DNA of 64,000 bases from Sphingomonas natans. Its GTDB lineage: Bacteria; Pseudomonadota; Alphaproteobacteria; Sphingomonadales; Sphingomonadaceae. The notes under the pieces are model-generated. The model saw nothing but the letters and a program-made list of their open reading frames with translations. It was not told the DNA's origin and searched no databases. The position numbers were made by a program, and so were the translations under genes. Below, one piece after another: positions 25,480 through 34,965 of this stretch. The stretch spans positions 186,001 to 250,000 of the forward strand of contig NZ_JAUOTP010000002.1 of NCBI RefSeq assembly GCF_030546695.1, written 5' to 3'. Numbering within the stretch: the first letter of the stretch is position 1; every line of letters starts with the position of its first letter.

Positions 25480-27563
25480 TACCCCGCTTCCGATCGAGCA
25501 GGATCCGACAGCGGAACGGATTCGGCCAAGACGGTTTTGATAGCCTGCATTACCTCCGCCGTCGTAATATTGCGCAAGCAGACGAAATCTGCCCCGCATT
25601 CCTCGGCATCATAGTGGATCATGCAACCCGCGCAGGGAACCTTGCGCGAGATGATGTATCCGCTGCTTTCCTGGCCCCACTCATTCCAGTTAGTGCGCGC
25701 CATGTGGATGCTCACCACCTCGGCCCCGCGAAGCGAAGCAAGATGTTTCGGCCCCGAATCATTGCCGGCGAAAACCGCGCAATTCGCGAGCAATGCGTCG
25801 AATGCATCGTAACTGAGCCTGGGTGGCATCAGGCTGAAGCGCCCGGAATTTTCGAGCTCAGCGGAGAGGCCAGGACCTTTGCTTTGATCATCCCGCAGCA
25901 TGACGACATCCAGGTCGGTCTCGCGCAAAATCGCTTCGGCCAAGGCATTGAAATAAGGCCAACGACTGAACAACAGGCGAGCGCCATCATGCACCACGGC
26001 ATAGCGGCGGCCCGGACGCAAACCCAGACTAGCGAGGGCCTCGTCAGAAGGGTGTGTTCGACGCACGACGTTCGGTTCGCTGCGTGCAAGAGCACCCAGC
26101 CATTCCATCATGCCCAGCATCTTGTTCGTGTGCGGCACGACTTCATAGCCGTTCCAGCGATCGTGCGTATTGCCTTCCAGATCGAGACTGAGGCCCGGCA
26201 CGTCGTCGCCCGCCCGGAAGCCGTACAGAAAAGGCGCGCCGCTCAGCAGCAGAACGCGGCGAGCCCAGCCGTTTTCCGACATGTCGATCGCCATGTCGAA
26301 CCGGTAAGGCTTGAACATCTCGACCAGTTCACGCTGCTTTTCCAGCGGCATTATCCGCCGGCGCTGGTCCCAGTCTTCGGGAAAATCCGTGACCAGAACC
26401 TCATCGAACAGACCGAGATCGCTCGCCAGATCCCGGTTGGCGTTGCTGACAAGCCCTACGATCCGCGCTTCGGGAAAGAGCGAACGCAGCCGCCGCAAAG
26501 CGGGAACGGAGACGACCATGTCGCCCAGCTGGTCGATCCGCTGCACCAAGATCGTACGCGGTGCCTCCGCCAGCAAAGCTCGTCGGGCCGAACGAATTTG
26601 CGAAGGCCGTTCGTTTATCTGCTGTTCGATCGGGCGAGGATCACCAGCGTCGATTTCGACGATGCCGTCGAGCTGGGGATATTGCGCCTCGGTAAGCGCC
26701 GGCTGAATCACGATCTCCTCGTGATGTGTGTAACGGCGGTTTTTGACATCCGTGATCCGGATGCCCACGTCATACCGTCCGGGCAGATCGAGACTGAAAT
26801 CGATCCACGCGTTGAAGATGTATTTCATCAGCTCGGGCCGATGCTTTTCCCGCTTGATCTCATGGCCGCCATCAAGCGGCCCGCGATGACGCGCGATGCC
26901 GTTTACCAGGATCAGCACTTCGACGAGCGGCGTCGGCGAAATGCAGAATCCGCGGACGGCCTCGACGCCGCGAAGAGTTCTCCTCGTGCCCCAGTTGCTA
27001 CGCTCGGAGCGTCCGAGACTCCGGATTTCGATACCTTCTCGATGCGCATGTAACAATTCGGCCGGGGGCCGCGGGAGAAGGTCGCGTTGGACCGTGAAAC
27101 CGAGCGACGCCGACAATGCTGCAGCCTCAGCGCCGACGTCCAACACCACTGTTTCGGCATAGGTCGCCGGCTGATCGGAAAGGCCATCCAGCCTCACGAG
27201 TTCCTCTCGCACCTCCGTCCACTCCGGTCGGAGCGAAAGCGCGCGTTGATAGGATGTGACCGCTTCCTCGCGCCGTCCCGCGACTTTCAAAAAATGACCG
27301 AACTGCAGCGCGAGATCGGCATCCTCGGGCATCAGCCGCTCGGCGGAGCGATAATGCTGCTCGGCTCGCGCAAGATCCCCGCCTTCCTTGAACATATGGC
27401 CAGCCTGAACGTGAAGGTCCCCACGGTGTGGCAAAAAGCGTAGCGCTTCTACGTAAAGCGCTGCCGCTTCGAGGAAGCGCCCTGCATCGCGGCGCTCGTT
27501 GGCGCGCGCGACGAGTTCGCGAGCCAGGCGGCGTTGCGGAATGAATTTAGGAATCAACGGCAT
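25479..27563 (-). CDS. TPR-GT9 heptosyltransferase-like protein (paralogue 2)
   Basis: A 694-residue protein with the same three-part build as the proteins at 18893 and 27570: TPR (about 15-130), a beta module with TLRGVEAVRGF and KYIFNAWIDFS (about 190-300), then GT9 (about 330-690). GT9 blocks include LVQRIDQLGDMVVSVPALRRL and GNDSGPKHLASLRG. The cysteine cluster is PCAGC, ECG, VCLR. It probably transfers heptose or a related sugar from an ADP donor in the cytoplasm. It lies 6 nt after paralogue 3, consistent with tandem duplication. Confidence 0.82.
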   Translation of the reverse strand: MPLIPKFIPQRRLARELVARANERRDAGRFLEAAALYVEALRFLPHRGDLHVQAGHMFKEGGDLARAEQHYRSAERLMPEDADLALQFGHFLKVAGRREEAVTSYQRALSLRPEWTEVREELVRLDGLSDQPATYAETVVLDVGAEAAALSASLGFTVQRDLLPRPPAELLHAHREGIEIRSLGRSERSNWGTRRTLRGVEAVRGFCISPTPLVEVLILVNGIARHRGPLDGGHEIKREKHRPELMKYIFNAWIDFSLDLPGRYDVGIRITDVKNRRYTHHEEIVIQPALTEAQYPQLDGIVEIDAGDPRPIEQQINERPSQIRSARRALLAEAPRTILVQRIDQLGDMVVSVPALRRLRSLFPEARIVGLVSNANRDLASDLGLFDEVLVTDFPEDWDQRRRIMPLEKQRELVEMFKPYRFDMAIDMSENGWARRVLLLSGAPFLYGFRAGDDVPGLSLDLEGNTHDRWNGYEVVPHTNKMLGMMEWLGALARSEPNVVRRTHPSDEALASLGLRPGRRYAVVHDGARLLFSRWPYFNALAEAILRETDLDVVMLRDDQSKGPGLSAELENSGRFSLMPPRLSYDAFDALLANCAVFAGNDSGPKHLASLRGAEVVSIHMARTNWNEWGQESSGYIISRKVPCAGCMIHYDAEECGADFVCLRNITTAEVMQAIKTVLAESVPLSDPARSEAG

Positions 27564-27569
27564 CGTTGT

Positions 27570-29657
27570 TCAAGCGTTTCGCGCATCGAGGCCGCCAGCG
27601 CGCACCGTCGCATCAAATACCTCGCTCACCGAAATATCACGAATGCAGGAGAAATCCTGGCCGCACTCTTCGGGATCGTGAAAAAGCGCACAGCCCGCAC
27701 AAGGTACGCGCCGACTGATGATGACTCCGCCTCGTTCCTGCCCCCACTCCTTCCAGTTGATGCGCGCTGTGAACAGGGTCACAGCTGGCACGCCTCGAAA
27801 CGAGGCCAGATGCTTCGGCCCGGAATCGTTCCCGACGAGCACTGCGGCATGGGAGACAAGTGCGTCGAAATCGTCGAAGCTTAACCGCTCGTCGAGCAGA
27901 ATGAAGCGGGCATCGTCGAGCAAGCGCTGAGACAGCCCCTCTCGCGCCGACGGATCCTCAGTCATCATAACGATCGTAGCGTCCGTTTCATCCAGCAGCC
28001 GCACGGCCAGTTCCGCATAGCGAGGCCAGCGTGAGAATTCGATGCGTGCGCCCATGTGAAGTACGGCATAGCGGTCGTTTCCGCCGATCCCGAACCGATC
28101 GACGCGTGATCGATCTAGATCCTCACGCCGAACCACCTCGAAGCTGTCGCGCAGAAGCGCTCCCAGCGTTTCGACCAATGCCAGTGTTTTAGCCGAATGG
28201 GGCACCCGATCGAGCCTATTGCGCTGGTCATGGGTGTTCAGCCCAAATTCCGCGGTCAGCCAGGGCCAGTCGCCACCACCGACACCATAGAGGAACTTAG
28301 CGCCCGACAGCAGCAACAATGGCCGCGACACGTCCGACTGGGACAGATCGATAGCAAGATCGAAAGCGTACGGCTCCAGTCGCTCCCGCAGGGCCTCCTG
28401 TTCGACAAGCGGCATCAGGCGGCGGCGTTCGACCTTGTCGTCCGGAAAATCGATCACGATGATCTCGTCAAACAAATCGAGCGTGCGCGCCAAATCGGCA
28501 TTCGCAGCCGTCATCAGACATACGAAGCGCGCGGAGGGCATGAGCTCCCTCAAACGCTTCACCGCGGGCGTAGAAGAGATGATGTCGCCAAGTTGGTCGG
28601 TCCGCATCAGCAACACGTTTTTCGGCCGTTCCGAAAACAGCGAACGCTCCGCTGGGCGCACGATGCTCGGGAGAGCCCGGATCTTTCGCTCCAGGGATAC
28701 AGGATCGGGTTCACGGACCGGCACTTCGGCATCCGAGCCCGAATTTTCTTCGAATGGCGAAGGCGCGATTACGACGGCTTCTTCGAAGCTGTAAATCTCA
28801 TGCTCTATGTCAATGCACCGGATCGTCGCAGTGTATCGGCCCGGAACCATCCCAGACACATCGATCCACGCATTAAACACATATTTAAGCGACCGGTTCG
28901 TATCGCGCGCATGATAGAGCTCGTATCCGCCGCGCAATGGACCGCGATATGCTGACAGCCCGTTGAACAGGACCTGTATCTCGGTGACCGGCCGGGGCGA
29001 AATGCAGAATCCTCTGACAGCCTCTACGCCTCGCAACACGCGAGTGTTGCCCCAGAAGCTCCGTTCGGAACGACCGAGACGCTTAATCTGCAGACCTTCC
29101 GGATAATCCTGCAACAGAGCGGCAGCCTGTCGCGGCGCAAGCTCGGGTATCAGCCGCGCAATCTGGTCGGAAGTTAAAGTATCTGCTGAGCCGAACAGAT
29201 CGACCGGCAGCGCGAGTGAGTCATTCGCGGCCCTGTCCGTTCCCTGTGCATCCTGCGGGCCGCGAGCAAACTGTAGCTCCTGCAACTCCCGTTCGGCGGC
29301 AAGCCAGCCGGGCTGCAGCGCCAAGGCGCGTTCGTAGCTGCGTGCCGCCTCGTCCAAACGTCCGGACACCTTATAAAAATGGCCGATCTGGAGCGCGAGA
29401 TCCGCATCGTCGGGTAGCAGCCGCAGGGCAGTTGAATAAGCGCGCTCGGCGCGTTCCAGAAAACCCGCCTCCTTCAACATATGGCCATGCTGGACATGGA
29501 GGCCGGCTCGCTGCGGCATCAGACGGGCCGCTTCTGCGTAAAAGGTAGCCGCCTCAGCGAAACGACGCTCTTCGCGCGCTTTATCACCCTGCTGGATCAA
29601 GTGCTTTACGATCGTGCGCGATCTGAAGCGAGAAGAGCGCAATCTGTCGAAAAACAT
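27570..29657 (-). CDS. TPR-GT9 heptosyltransferase-like protein (paralogue 3)
   Basis: A 695-residue TPR-beta module-GT9 protein. TPR units cover about residues 20-140. The beta module has VLRGVEAVRGF and KYVFNAWIDVS. GT9 begins at VLLMRTDQLGDIISSTPAVKRL and includes GNDSGPKHLASFRGVPAV. The cysteine cluster is PCAGC, ECG, SCIR. It is clearly a paralogue of its downstream neighbour and of the 18893 gene, with the same domain order. It is the first gene of its tandem pair; about 100 nt separate it from the coiled-coil gene upstream. Confidence 0.82.
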   Translation of the reverse strand: MFFDRLRSSRFRSRTIVKHLIQQGDKAREERRFAEAATFYAEAARLMPQRAGLHVQHGHMLKEAGFLERAERAYSTALRLLPDDADLALQIGHFYKVSGRLDEAARSYERALALQPGWLAAERELQELQFARGPQDAQGTDRAANDSLALPVDLFGSADTLTSDQIARLIPELAPRQAAALLQDYPEGLQIKRLGRSERSFWGNTRVLRGVEAVRGFCISPRPVTEIQVLFNGLSAYRGPLRGGYELYHARDTNRSLKYVFNAWIDVSGMVPGRYTATIRCIDIEHEIYSFEEAVVIAPSPFEENSGSDAEVPVREPDPVSLERKIRALPSIVRPAERSLFSERPKNVLLMRTDQLGDIISSTPAVKRLRELMPSARFVCLMTAANADLARTLDLFDEIIVIDFPDDKVERRRLMPLVEQEALRERLEPYAFDLAIDLSQSDVSRPLLLLSGAKFLYGVGGGDWPWLTAEFGLNTHDQRNRLDRVPHSAKTLALVETLGALLRDSFEVVRREDLDRSRVDRFGIGGNDRYAVLHMGARIEFSRWPRYAELAVRLLDETDATIVMMTEDPSAREGLSQRLLDDARFILLDERLSFDDFDALVSHAAVLVGNDSGPKHLASFRGVPAVTLFTARINWKEWGQERGGVIISRRVPCAGCALFHDPEECGQDFSCIRDISVSEVFDATVRAGGLDARNA

Positions 29658-29754
29658 GCGGTAAGAGGCGCCTCGATCGGAAACCGAGCCGTAGCTTTGC
29701 CGGGCTGGTTACGTCAATCGGAGTTTAAGATCCATCAAGCCACGGGGAGCATGA

Positions 29755-30135
29755 TCACGCGTCGGTGCGCGATGCCCTTCCCTGAAAATCATGGATGCGA
29801 TCGAGCAGGCCAGCTGCCGTACGGCCTAGCTGCTCGGCCTGCAGGTCGATGGTTCGCTGCAGCTTGAGAAGTTCGATCTCAAGCTTCGTCTGCGCGCGAA
29901 GGCGATCTTCCTCGGCCTTGCGCAGCTCCTGTTCAAGTGCGCGAACGCGCTCATCCGCGCTGGCCTGGTCTATGCCTCGGTCGCGTCGCAAATCATCAAT
30001 CAATGCGTGCAAATCTGCACATTCGCGGCGGCGATCTTCCTCGCGCGCCTCCGAGCCAGCAAGTCCGTCGCGCAACGCTTGGACCGCTTCTTCAAGCCGC
30101 CGAACGTCTCTTGCCCGCGCCAACCATCGCCGCAT
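29755..30135 (-). CDS. Small coiled-coil protein
   Basis: A 126-residue protein that is almost entirely charged heptad-type helix from residue 12 to 110, rich in Glu, Arg, Leu and Ala. No membrane segment, signal peptide or catalytic motif. ATG 30135 lies 2 nt after the stop of the GT9 C-domain gene, with AGGA 8 nt upstream; this supports it over the TTG at 30141. It may be a scaffold or length-setting partner for the adjoining glycosyltransferase genes, but no function can be assigned from sequence. Confidence 0.55.
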   Translation of the reverse strand: MRRWLARARDVRRLEEAVQALRDGLAGSEAREEDRRRECADLHALIDDLRRDRGIDQASADERVRALEQELRKAEEDRLRAQTKLEIELLKLQRTIDLQAEQLGRTAAGLLDRIHDFQGRASRTDA

Positions 30136-30137
30136 CG

Positions 30138-30695
30138 TCAAAATCCTGCCTGCTGAACGCCCGCGATCTGCCGTATCGCCCGATCCGTTTTCCGCGCCAT
30201 CGCCAGCATGACCGCATCTGCGACAACCGCCGGTTCGATCAAGCGAAGACAGGCGCGATCGTAAGGACTTTGGCTATTATGGTCCAACTGGCACGGCGAA
30301 CAGCCAATCGCGCGTGAGACAAGGATCACGTTGTCGCCAAGCGGTCGCCATTCGGCGCGTTGATGCGACCCGCCGAACACGCACACCGTAGGAACGCCGA
30401 ACGAGCCACTGAGATGGGCGATGCCAGAATTGTTGCCGATGACGCAGCCGGCGCCCTTGAGCTCTTCGACCAGGGCCGCCCAAGAGAGTCGGCCGCAATC
30501 GTTGAAAACGCGATCGGCTGGGTGCGGCCGTACGACATCGTTTGCGCGCAACCTTTGGCTCGCCGTGCCCACAACACATATTGTCCGGTCGTGCTCGACC
30601 CGGTCGAGCAGGCATCCGATCAAAGCGCCGTAATGCTCAGCCGGCCAATCTCGTATGTCGCTATTCGAGAAAGGGGCGAGGATGATATTCTTCAT
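30138..30695 (-). CDS. GT9 donor-domain protein (C-terminal half only)
   Basis: A 185-residue protein corresponding only to the C-terminal (ADP-sugar-binding) Rossmann domain of a GT9 heptosyltransferase. It starts IILAPFSNSDIRDWP, has GNNSGIAHLSGSFGVPTV, and ends in CSPCQ...CLRLI. The missing N-terminal acceptor domain is found in the upstream gene (30692-32185), which it overlaps by ATGA. The two proteins together match the single 695-residue protein at 48586. This is either a genuine two-subunit enzyme or an old split gene. Both halves keep intact reading frames and conserved motifs. Confidence 0.78.
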   Translation of the reverse strand: MKNIILAPFSNSDIRDWPAEHYGALIGCLLDRVEHDRTICVVGTASQRLRANDVVRPHPADRVFNDCGRLSWAALVEELKGAGCVIGNNSGIAHLSGSFGVPTVCVFGGSHQRAEWRPLGDNVILVSRAIGCSPCQLDHNSQSPYDRACLRLIEPAVVADAVMLAMARKTDRAIRQIAGVQQAGF

Positions 30696-32185
30696 CGCGC
30701 CAGCATCTCTCCTAACACCCCGAACCGGCCCAGCCGGTTTGCCACAAGCTCGATCAGTAAGAGCTGATATTCGGACTGATGCAGAACGCTCGCACCGCCC
30801 TCGCGAATCAGCCGGCCGCCATAGAAACTGAAGCTAAACGCCGCTGCATCGCCTACTGTCCAAATTCTGAACTCGAAGGAAAGGCTCGGTTTCTCTACTA
30901 TGAAGGCTAGCTTCCCCACGTGGTCGCTTGGCGAAATGATTCGTTGCACGATTGGTTTCGCATCGATCGCAACGTCCAACGTCAAAAGGCCGGTCTCGCC
31001 CCGGTTGGGCTCGATAAAGGGCTCAAATTCATAGCGACCGGGCCGCAAGTGAAAATAAGGCCCCCACACGAGAGCCGACGCCCGATCAATCGTTTTGCTT
31101 ACGAACTTGAGGCGAAATTCGCTAGCATCGGCAGAAGCCTGCCACGAGAAGTCGCGATGTCGCAGCACATCCTCTCGGGCCGCCTCAGCTTCGTTGCGCG
31201 TTTGATTGATGGGCAGAAAGATGTCCAGAAACGGGAATTGCGAGCGGGCCCCGACTCCCGCACGCAACTTGGCATCCACCTTGGTTAGTAGGAAGCGCGT
31301 ATCGGTATCGGTGCGCATATCGATCGCGAGATCGAACGTGCCGAGCCGGAGTTGCTCGAACAGAGCGGTTTTGCCCGGAACGTCCACCTCCTCCTCTGTG
31401 GAATTCCGCGGAAAGATATCGAAAGCGATGACTTCGTCCGCCAGACTCGAATTGCGCGCCATCTCGACATTCCATGAGCCGACAATGAGCGTAATGTGCG
31501 CGCCGGGAAACCGCGCTCGAGCCTTCTCCAGTGCGCTTAGTGACATGATGAAGTCACCGAGATGGTCCAGCTTCAGGATCAAAATCCGTCGATGCGGCGG
31601 CTGCGACACGGATTCGACCCTTGTCCGCTTGGGCTCGAATGCGTAGTCGGGCTCCGCACTTCGGATCTTGCTTGGCGCGAGCGGCGGACCGAGCCTCCAT
31701 GTCGGACGATCAATTTTCTCGAGAATTAGGAGAATGTCGCTCGCACCGGATGGGGGATGGTCGGCCGCCACCCCATAGTCATAGCCATTATCGTCGTCGC
31801 ATAGCAGTCGGACGCGATAACTGTTCGCCTCGAGGGCTTCCTCGACTTCAGCCATCAGCGAGTTGGGCGTGTACAGGCGACGTTGCCGCGGGTTCCACCT
31901 TGATGGCAGGCTGAGCAAACGCTCATAGAGGAAGGTGTGTGGCACGGTGATAATAAGATGGCCGCCGGAGCGTAAGACCGCGAACCAAGCGCGGAACATG
32001 GCCCGATAGTCGGCTACATCCTGAAGAAGTCGTGGAGCTAACAGCGTCGCTAAGCCGTCGCCTTCGACGAATAGGCGATCGGCTGACACTTCAACCCACG
32101 GACTATGAATGTAAGGAGCAGCCCGGTGTTGTTCGGTAATGCTCGCGGGGAAAGCGCCTACCTCCGGCTTTTGTGAGACGTCCAC
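30692..32185 (-). CDS. Partial methyltransferase, GT9 N-domain and beta module
   Basis: A 497-residue protein with three parts. Residues about 55-155 are the C-terminal half of a SAM methyltransferase (FAVLRSGGHLIITVPH, SLPSRWNPRQRRLYTP) without any SAM-binding motif I. Residues about 195-340 are the N-terminal Rossmann domain of a GT9 enzyme (ILILKLDHLGDFIMSLSALE). Residues about 370-470 are a beta module with WGPYFHLRPGRYEFE. The GT9 donor domain is encoded by the next gene, overlapping by 4 nt. The start is GTG. The methyltransferase half resembles the type of protein that begins at 63376. Catalytic methylation by this protein is unlikely. Confidence 0.75.
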   Translation of the reverse strand: MDVSQKPEVGAFPASITEQHRAAPYIHSPWVEVSADRLFVEGDGLATLLAPRLLQDVADYRAMFRAWFAVLRSGGHLIITVPHTFLYERLLSLPSRWNPRQRRLYTPNSLMAEVEEALEANSYRVRLLCDDDNGYDYGVAADHPPSGASDILLILEKIDRPTWRLGPPLAPSKIRSAEPDYAFEPKRTRVESVSQPPHRRILILKLDHLGDFIMSLSALEKARARFPGAHITLIVGSWNVEMARNSSLADEVIAFDIFPRNSTEEEVDVPGKTALFEQLRLGTFDLAIDMRTDTDTRFLLTKVDAKLRAGVGARSQFPFLDIFLPINQTRNEAEAAREDVLRHRDFSWQASADASEFRLKFVSKTIDRASALVWGPYFHLRPGRYEFEPFIEPNRGETGLLTLDVAIDAKPIVQRIISPSDHVGKLAFIVEKPSLSFEFRIWTVGDAAAFSFSFYGGRLIREGGASVLHQSEYQLLLIELVANRLGRFGVLGEMLAR

Positions 32186-32288
32186 GCTTTCAATCTTTCC
32201 TCTTCAAGTTGCTTAGATAGGCCCTCGTACGTCTCAAGTCCATGTCGGCGGCTTCAGCATATTGACCGGGACCGATTGTGCCGCCCCC

Positions 32289-33248
32289 TTAGGAAAACGG
32301 CGCCGGAGGAGTCGGATCCCGTCGCTCGAGATTGAAAAGTTCATCGATCGTTTCTTCAAGCGGGATGAGAGGTTTCCAGTCCAGCACGGAACGCGCACGC
32401 GACGCATCCCCCACCGCGCGCGGAATCTCGACGGCTCGAACGCGATCCGGTGATGAGATGATGGTGAGGGGTCTTCTCGCGCGTTCAATTAACCGATCCA
32501 GCAGTTCGAAAACCGCGATCGGCTGGCCCGACGCGATATTGAGGATCTCACCTTTCCACGCCGGACGCTGGAGAGCGAGAACATAGGCTCGCACAACATC
32601 GCGCACGTCTAGAAAATCGCGAACGGCGGAAAGATTACCCACCTTGATCTCTGCCGGTCCACGTCCCTGTTCGGCAGCCACGATTTGGCTGATAAAGTTC
32701 GGGACGACAAATCGGTTCGATTGTCCGGCTCCAATATGATTGAAGGGACGGAAACGAACGACTGCCAGTCCCATATGCGCAAACTGCCCCATCAGGAGAT
32801 CAGCCGCCGCCTTTGCAGAAGCGTAGTAATTCAGAGGATTGAGCACAGCGCCTTCGTCAAGCGGGTCGTCAGTTTGACTGAAGGACTTGCCGTAGACTTC
32901 AGAACTGCCGACGAAAGCCATCCTGCAATCGGGGCTATAACGCAAGGCAGAGCGGGCAACATTCATACTTCCCTGCAAGATAACTCGAAAGGCAGCTTCG
33001 GGATCAATGTCGGCATCGGGTACGAACGACAAGGACGCGAGGTGGAATATTGCCGCGGGTGCGAACGTCCGTACGAGTTCGTCGACCTGCTGCGCGTTGG
33101 TAGTGTCCAAAGCCTGATCGACGCCACTGCGCAGCCGAGCCGAAGTTGCGACGATGACGGCTTGTGGCATCGCGGAGCGCAAGGCGTCTATGAGGTGGCG
33201 GCCGACGAAGCCACCAGCACCGGTGATCACGATTGGACGATCAGTCAT
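32289..33248 (-). CDS. rmd: GDP-6-deoxy-D-mannose reductase Rmd
   Basis: A 319-residue extended SDR. It has the NAD(P) loop TGAGGFVGRHL, the SSEVYG catalytic serine region, and YYASAKAAAD as YxxxK. It is closest to GDP-4-keto-6-deoxy-D-mannose reductases, which use the Gmd product (gmd at 38263) to make GDP-D-rhamnose; the distinction from other NDP-sugar SDRs rests on FNHIGAGQSNRFVVPNF. I start at ATG 33248, where the Rossmann fold begins; the open frame extends to 33305 without conserved sequence. Confidence 0.75.
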   Translation of the reverse strand: MTDRPIVITGAGGFVGRHLIDALRSAMPQAVIVATSARLRSGVDQALDTTNAQQVDELVRTFAPAAIFHLASLSFVPDADIDPEAAFRVILQGSMNVARSALRYSPDCRMAFVGSSEVYGKSFSQTDDPLDEGAVLNPLNYYASAKAAADLLMGQFAHMGLAVVRFRPFNHIGAGQSNRFVVPNFISQIVAAEQGRGPAEIKVGNLSAVRDFLDVRDVVRAYVLALQRPAWKGEILNIASGQPIAVFELLDRLIERARRPLTIISSPDRVRAVEIPRAVGDASRARSVLDWKPLIPLEETIDELFNLERRDPTPPAPFS

Positions 33249-33480
33249 GCGGACACTGCCGCCGCCGAAGATCGCGCAGCAACACGATAACCGAGCAGCA
33301 CTCAATATCTTGTAGGCTGCGCGTCACCCGACGTCCGAACGCGCTGTCATAGAAAGCCCCCAACAAATTAAGCGTCGTTCCTGCCCTCGCAAGGCCACCG
33401 GCCATTGCCGTTACTGGACCCAATGCGCAAGCTCTGCGCTCAGCAAAATCGATGGGCATAAGGCTGATGCCTGGCGCGAC

Positions 33481-34965
33481 CTACTTGAGTCGCCGCATAA
33501 CTTCATTCCAACGGGACGCAACATCCGCTGGCTCAAGCGAACCGGGCAGCGGGGTCCCACGCGACCGCTCATATGAGGCAAGCCGCTGCTGATAAAGGGC
33601 TAGGGCGAGATGTAGTTCGTCCCGTTCAGCCGCACCATGTTCGAGCGAGGTAAGCAGTCCGGCGCGGACCTCATTGTCGGCGGCAACCGCGGCCTCTAGC
33701 GAGGCACCGTGACTGAGAGATGCCCTGAGCGCCTCTTCCACGGTCGCGAGCTCAGCTTCAAGTGTCGAGCAGCGATTTAAAACCTCACGTGATTCCCCAA
33801 GAAATCTCTCGTGATCTTGGGCCCTCTGCTCCGCCTCCGCCGCTAGTCTGTCCCGATCACGCCGCCATCGGCCATGTAGAGCGCCAGCCTGCGACAAAAA
33901 CGCCCGATAGCGTTCGGCGAACTCCGCGATGCGCCTTATACCCAGGTCGAGCAGGACATCAGGCGCCCTGACGATTGATCCGTCGTGGGCGGCCAGGTGG
34001 AGCAGCGAAGCCACCATTTGTTCGACACGTTCCAGATCGAGGACGAGGAGGTCGGGCGCCGCGATCGTTGATTTCGCGCCTGCGACCGAAAAGGGAAGAC
34101 CCGAGTGAGCCGTGACGGCTGTCTCCAGTGCGGCGCGCTCTTCGGCGCCCTCGGCCAACCCATCGAGGCTCACGACCAGATCGGCGTCCAGTCGGGCCAG
34201 ATGCTCCAAATAAATGTGAAGGACCAGAAAGCAAATCAAGACATCGTCGTTGGGCCGCAGGCCATCCGTATCCGCGAGTTCCGCACTGCGGGCAAACCGC
34301 TGCAGAGTGTTTGCGACCGGGTCGGCAGAGGTGCTGAACACCGTCGTTAAAACACTGCGGAGAAAATAATCGTTCCCAGCCGCGAACTGGTCGGAATAAG
34401 AAAACCACTGAGCGAGCAGAGGTCTGACCAGCGCGATATGGAGGCCGCCATGCGCTCGTTTTAGCGCACCAATCCGCGCGAGGCTGCGCGTGCAACTCAG
34501 CACTGGAACGCGGCCCGCGACGTGGGCGGCGTTGATCAGACTTGCCGTGTAGCACCGTTCCGCATCCGAGAGCACCGGGTCGCCGATCTCGTCCTTTGCC
34601 GGGAAAAAGCGAGCGAGCGCCATCCCTGATTCATAATGGCAAACGCCTCCGTCGGCCGCGATCAAGGGCGCAAACTCTATGAAGTATGGGGCGGTCGGCG
34701 GGTGATGCGAATTCCACTTGTCATGAGAGTGATTCAGCGTGTCCAAACTCAGCGTCGCCAGATATTCGTTAAAAATCTCGTAATATGCACAGAATTTGGT
34801 ATTGGTTCGGAAAAGCGACCAGAGCCACGTGGAACCAGTTCGAAATGAAGAATGAACAAAGATAGCAGAGCGCGCCTCAGAGGCTCCGTTTTCGGCCGCT
34901 TTGACATTGACTGTCGCGGGTGATCGGCGACGGCGATCGCCCACTTTAACCACCGCTTTGCTCAA
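33481..34965 (-). CDS. Sulfotransferase-like protein with C-terminal coiled coil
   Basis: A 494-residue protein. Residues about 36-52 (VHSSFRTGSTWLWSLFR) resemble the 5'-phosphosulfate-binding loop of PAPS-dependent sulfotransferases, followed by YYEIFNEYL. LSCTRSLARI and IALVRPLLAQWFSYSDQF fit the later 3'-phosphate region. Residues about 350-475 are a long charged coiled coil. It may sulfate the polysaccharide, but the sulfotransferase assignment rests on these motifs alone. The TTG start overlaps the stop of the 58-residue DUF4214-like gene (TTGA), implying coupling. Confidence 0.65.
   Translation of the reverse strand: MSKAVVKVGDRRRRSPATVNVKAAENGASEARSAIFVHSSFRTGSTWLWSLFRTNTKFCAYYEIFNEYLATLSLDTLNHSHDKWNSHHPPTAPYFIEFAPLIAADGGVCHYESGMALARFFPAKDEIGDPVLSDAERCYTASLINAAHVAGRVPVLSCTRSLARIGALKRAHGGLHIALVRPLLAQWFSYSDQFAAGNDYFLRSVLTTVFSTSADPVANTLQRFARSAELADTDGLRPNDDVLICFLVLHIYLEHLARLDADLVVSLDGLAEGAEERAALETAVTAHSGLPFSVAGAKSTIAAPDLLVLDLERVEQMVASLLHLAAHDGSIVRAPDVLLDLGIRRIAEFAERYRAFLSQAGALHGRWRRDRDRLAAEAEQRAQDHERFLGESREVLNRCSTLEAELATVEEALRASLSHGASLEAAVAADNEVRAGLLTSLEHGAAERDELHLALALYQQRLASYERSRGTPLPGSLEPADVASRWNEVMRRLK

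Noticed and set aside
25614-27053. A 479-codon plus-strand frame opposite the TPR-GT9 gene.
   Set aside because: Mirror frame of a well-supported gene; the translation shows no family motif.
28197-28955. A 252-codon plus-strand frame opposite TPR-GT9 paralogue 3.
   Set aside because: Antisense shadow without a ribosome site or recognisable motif.
33241-33459. A 72-residue minus-strand frame between the sulfotransferase-like gene and rmd.
   Set aside because: No recognisable motif and only a weak AGG 11 nt upstream of its ATG. It may be real, since its stop overlaps the rmd start by 8 nt, but I cannot support it.
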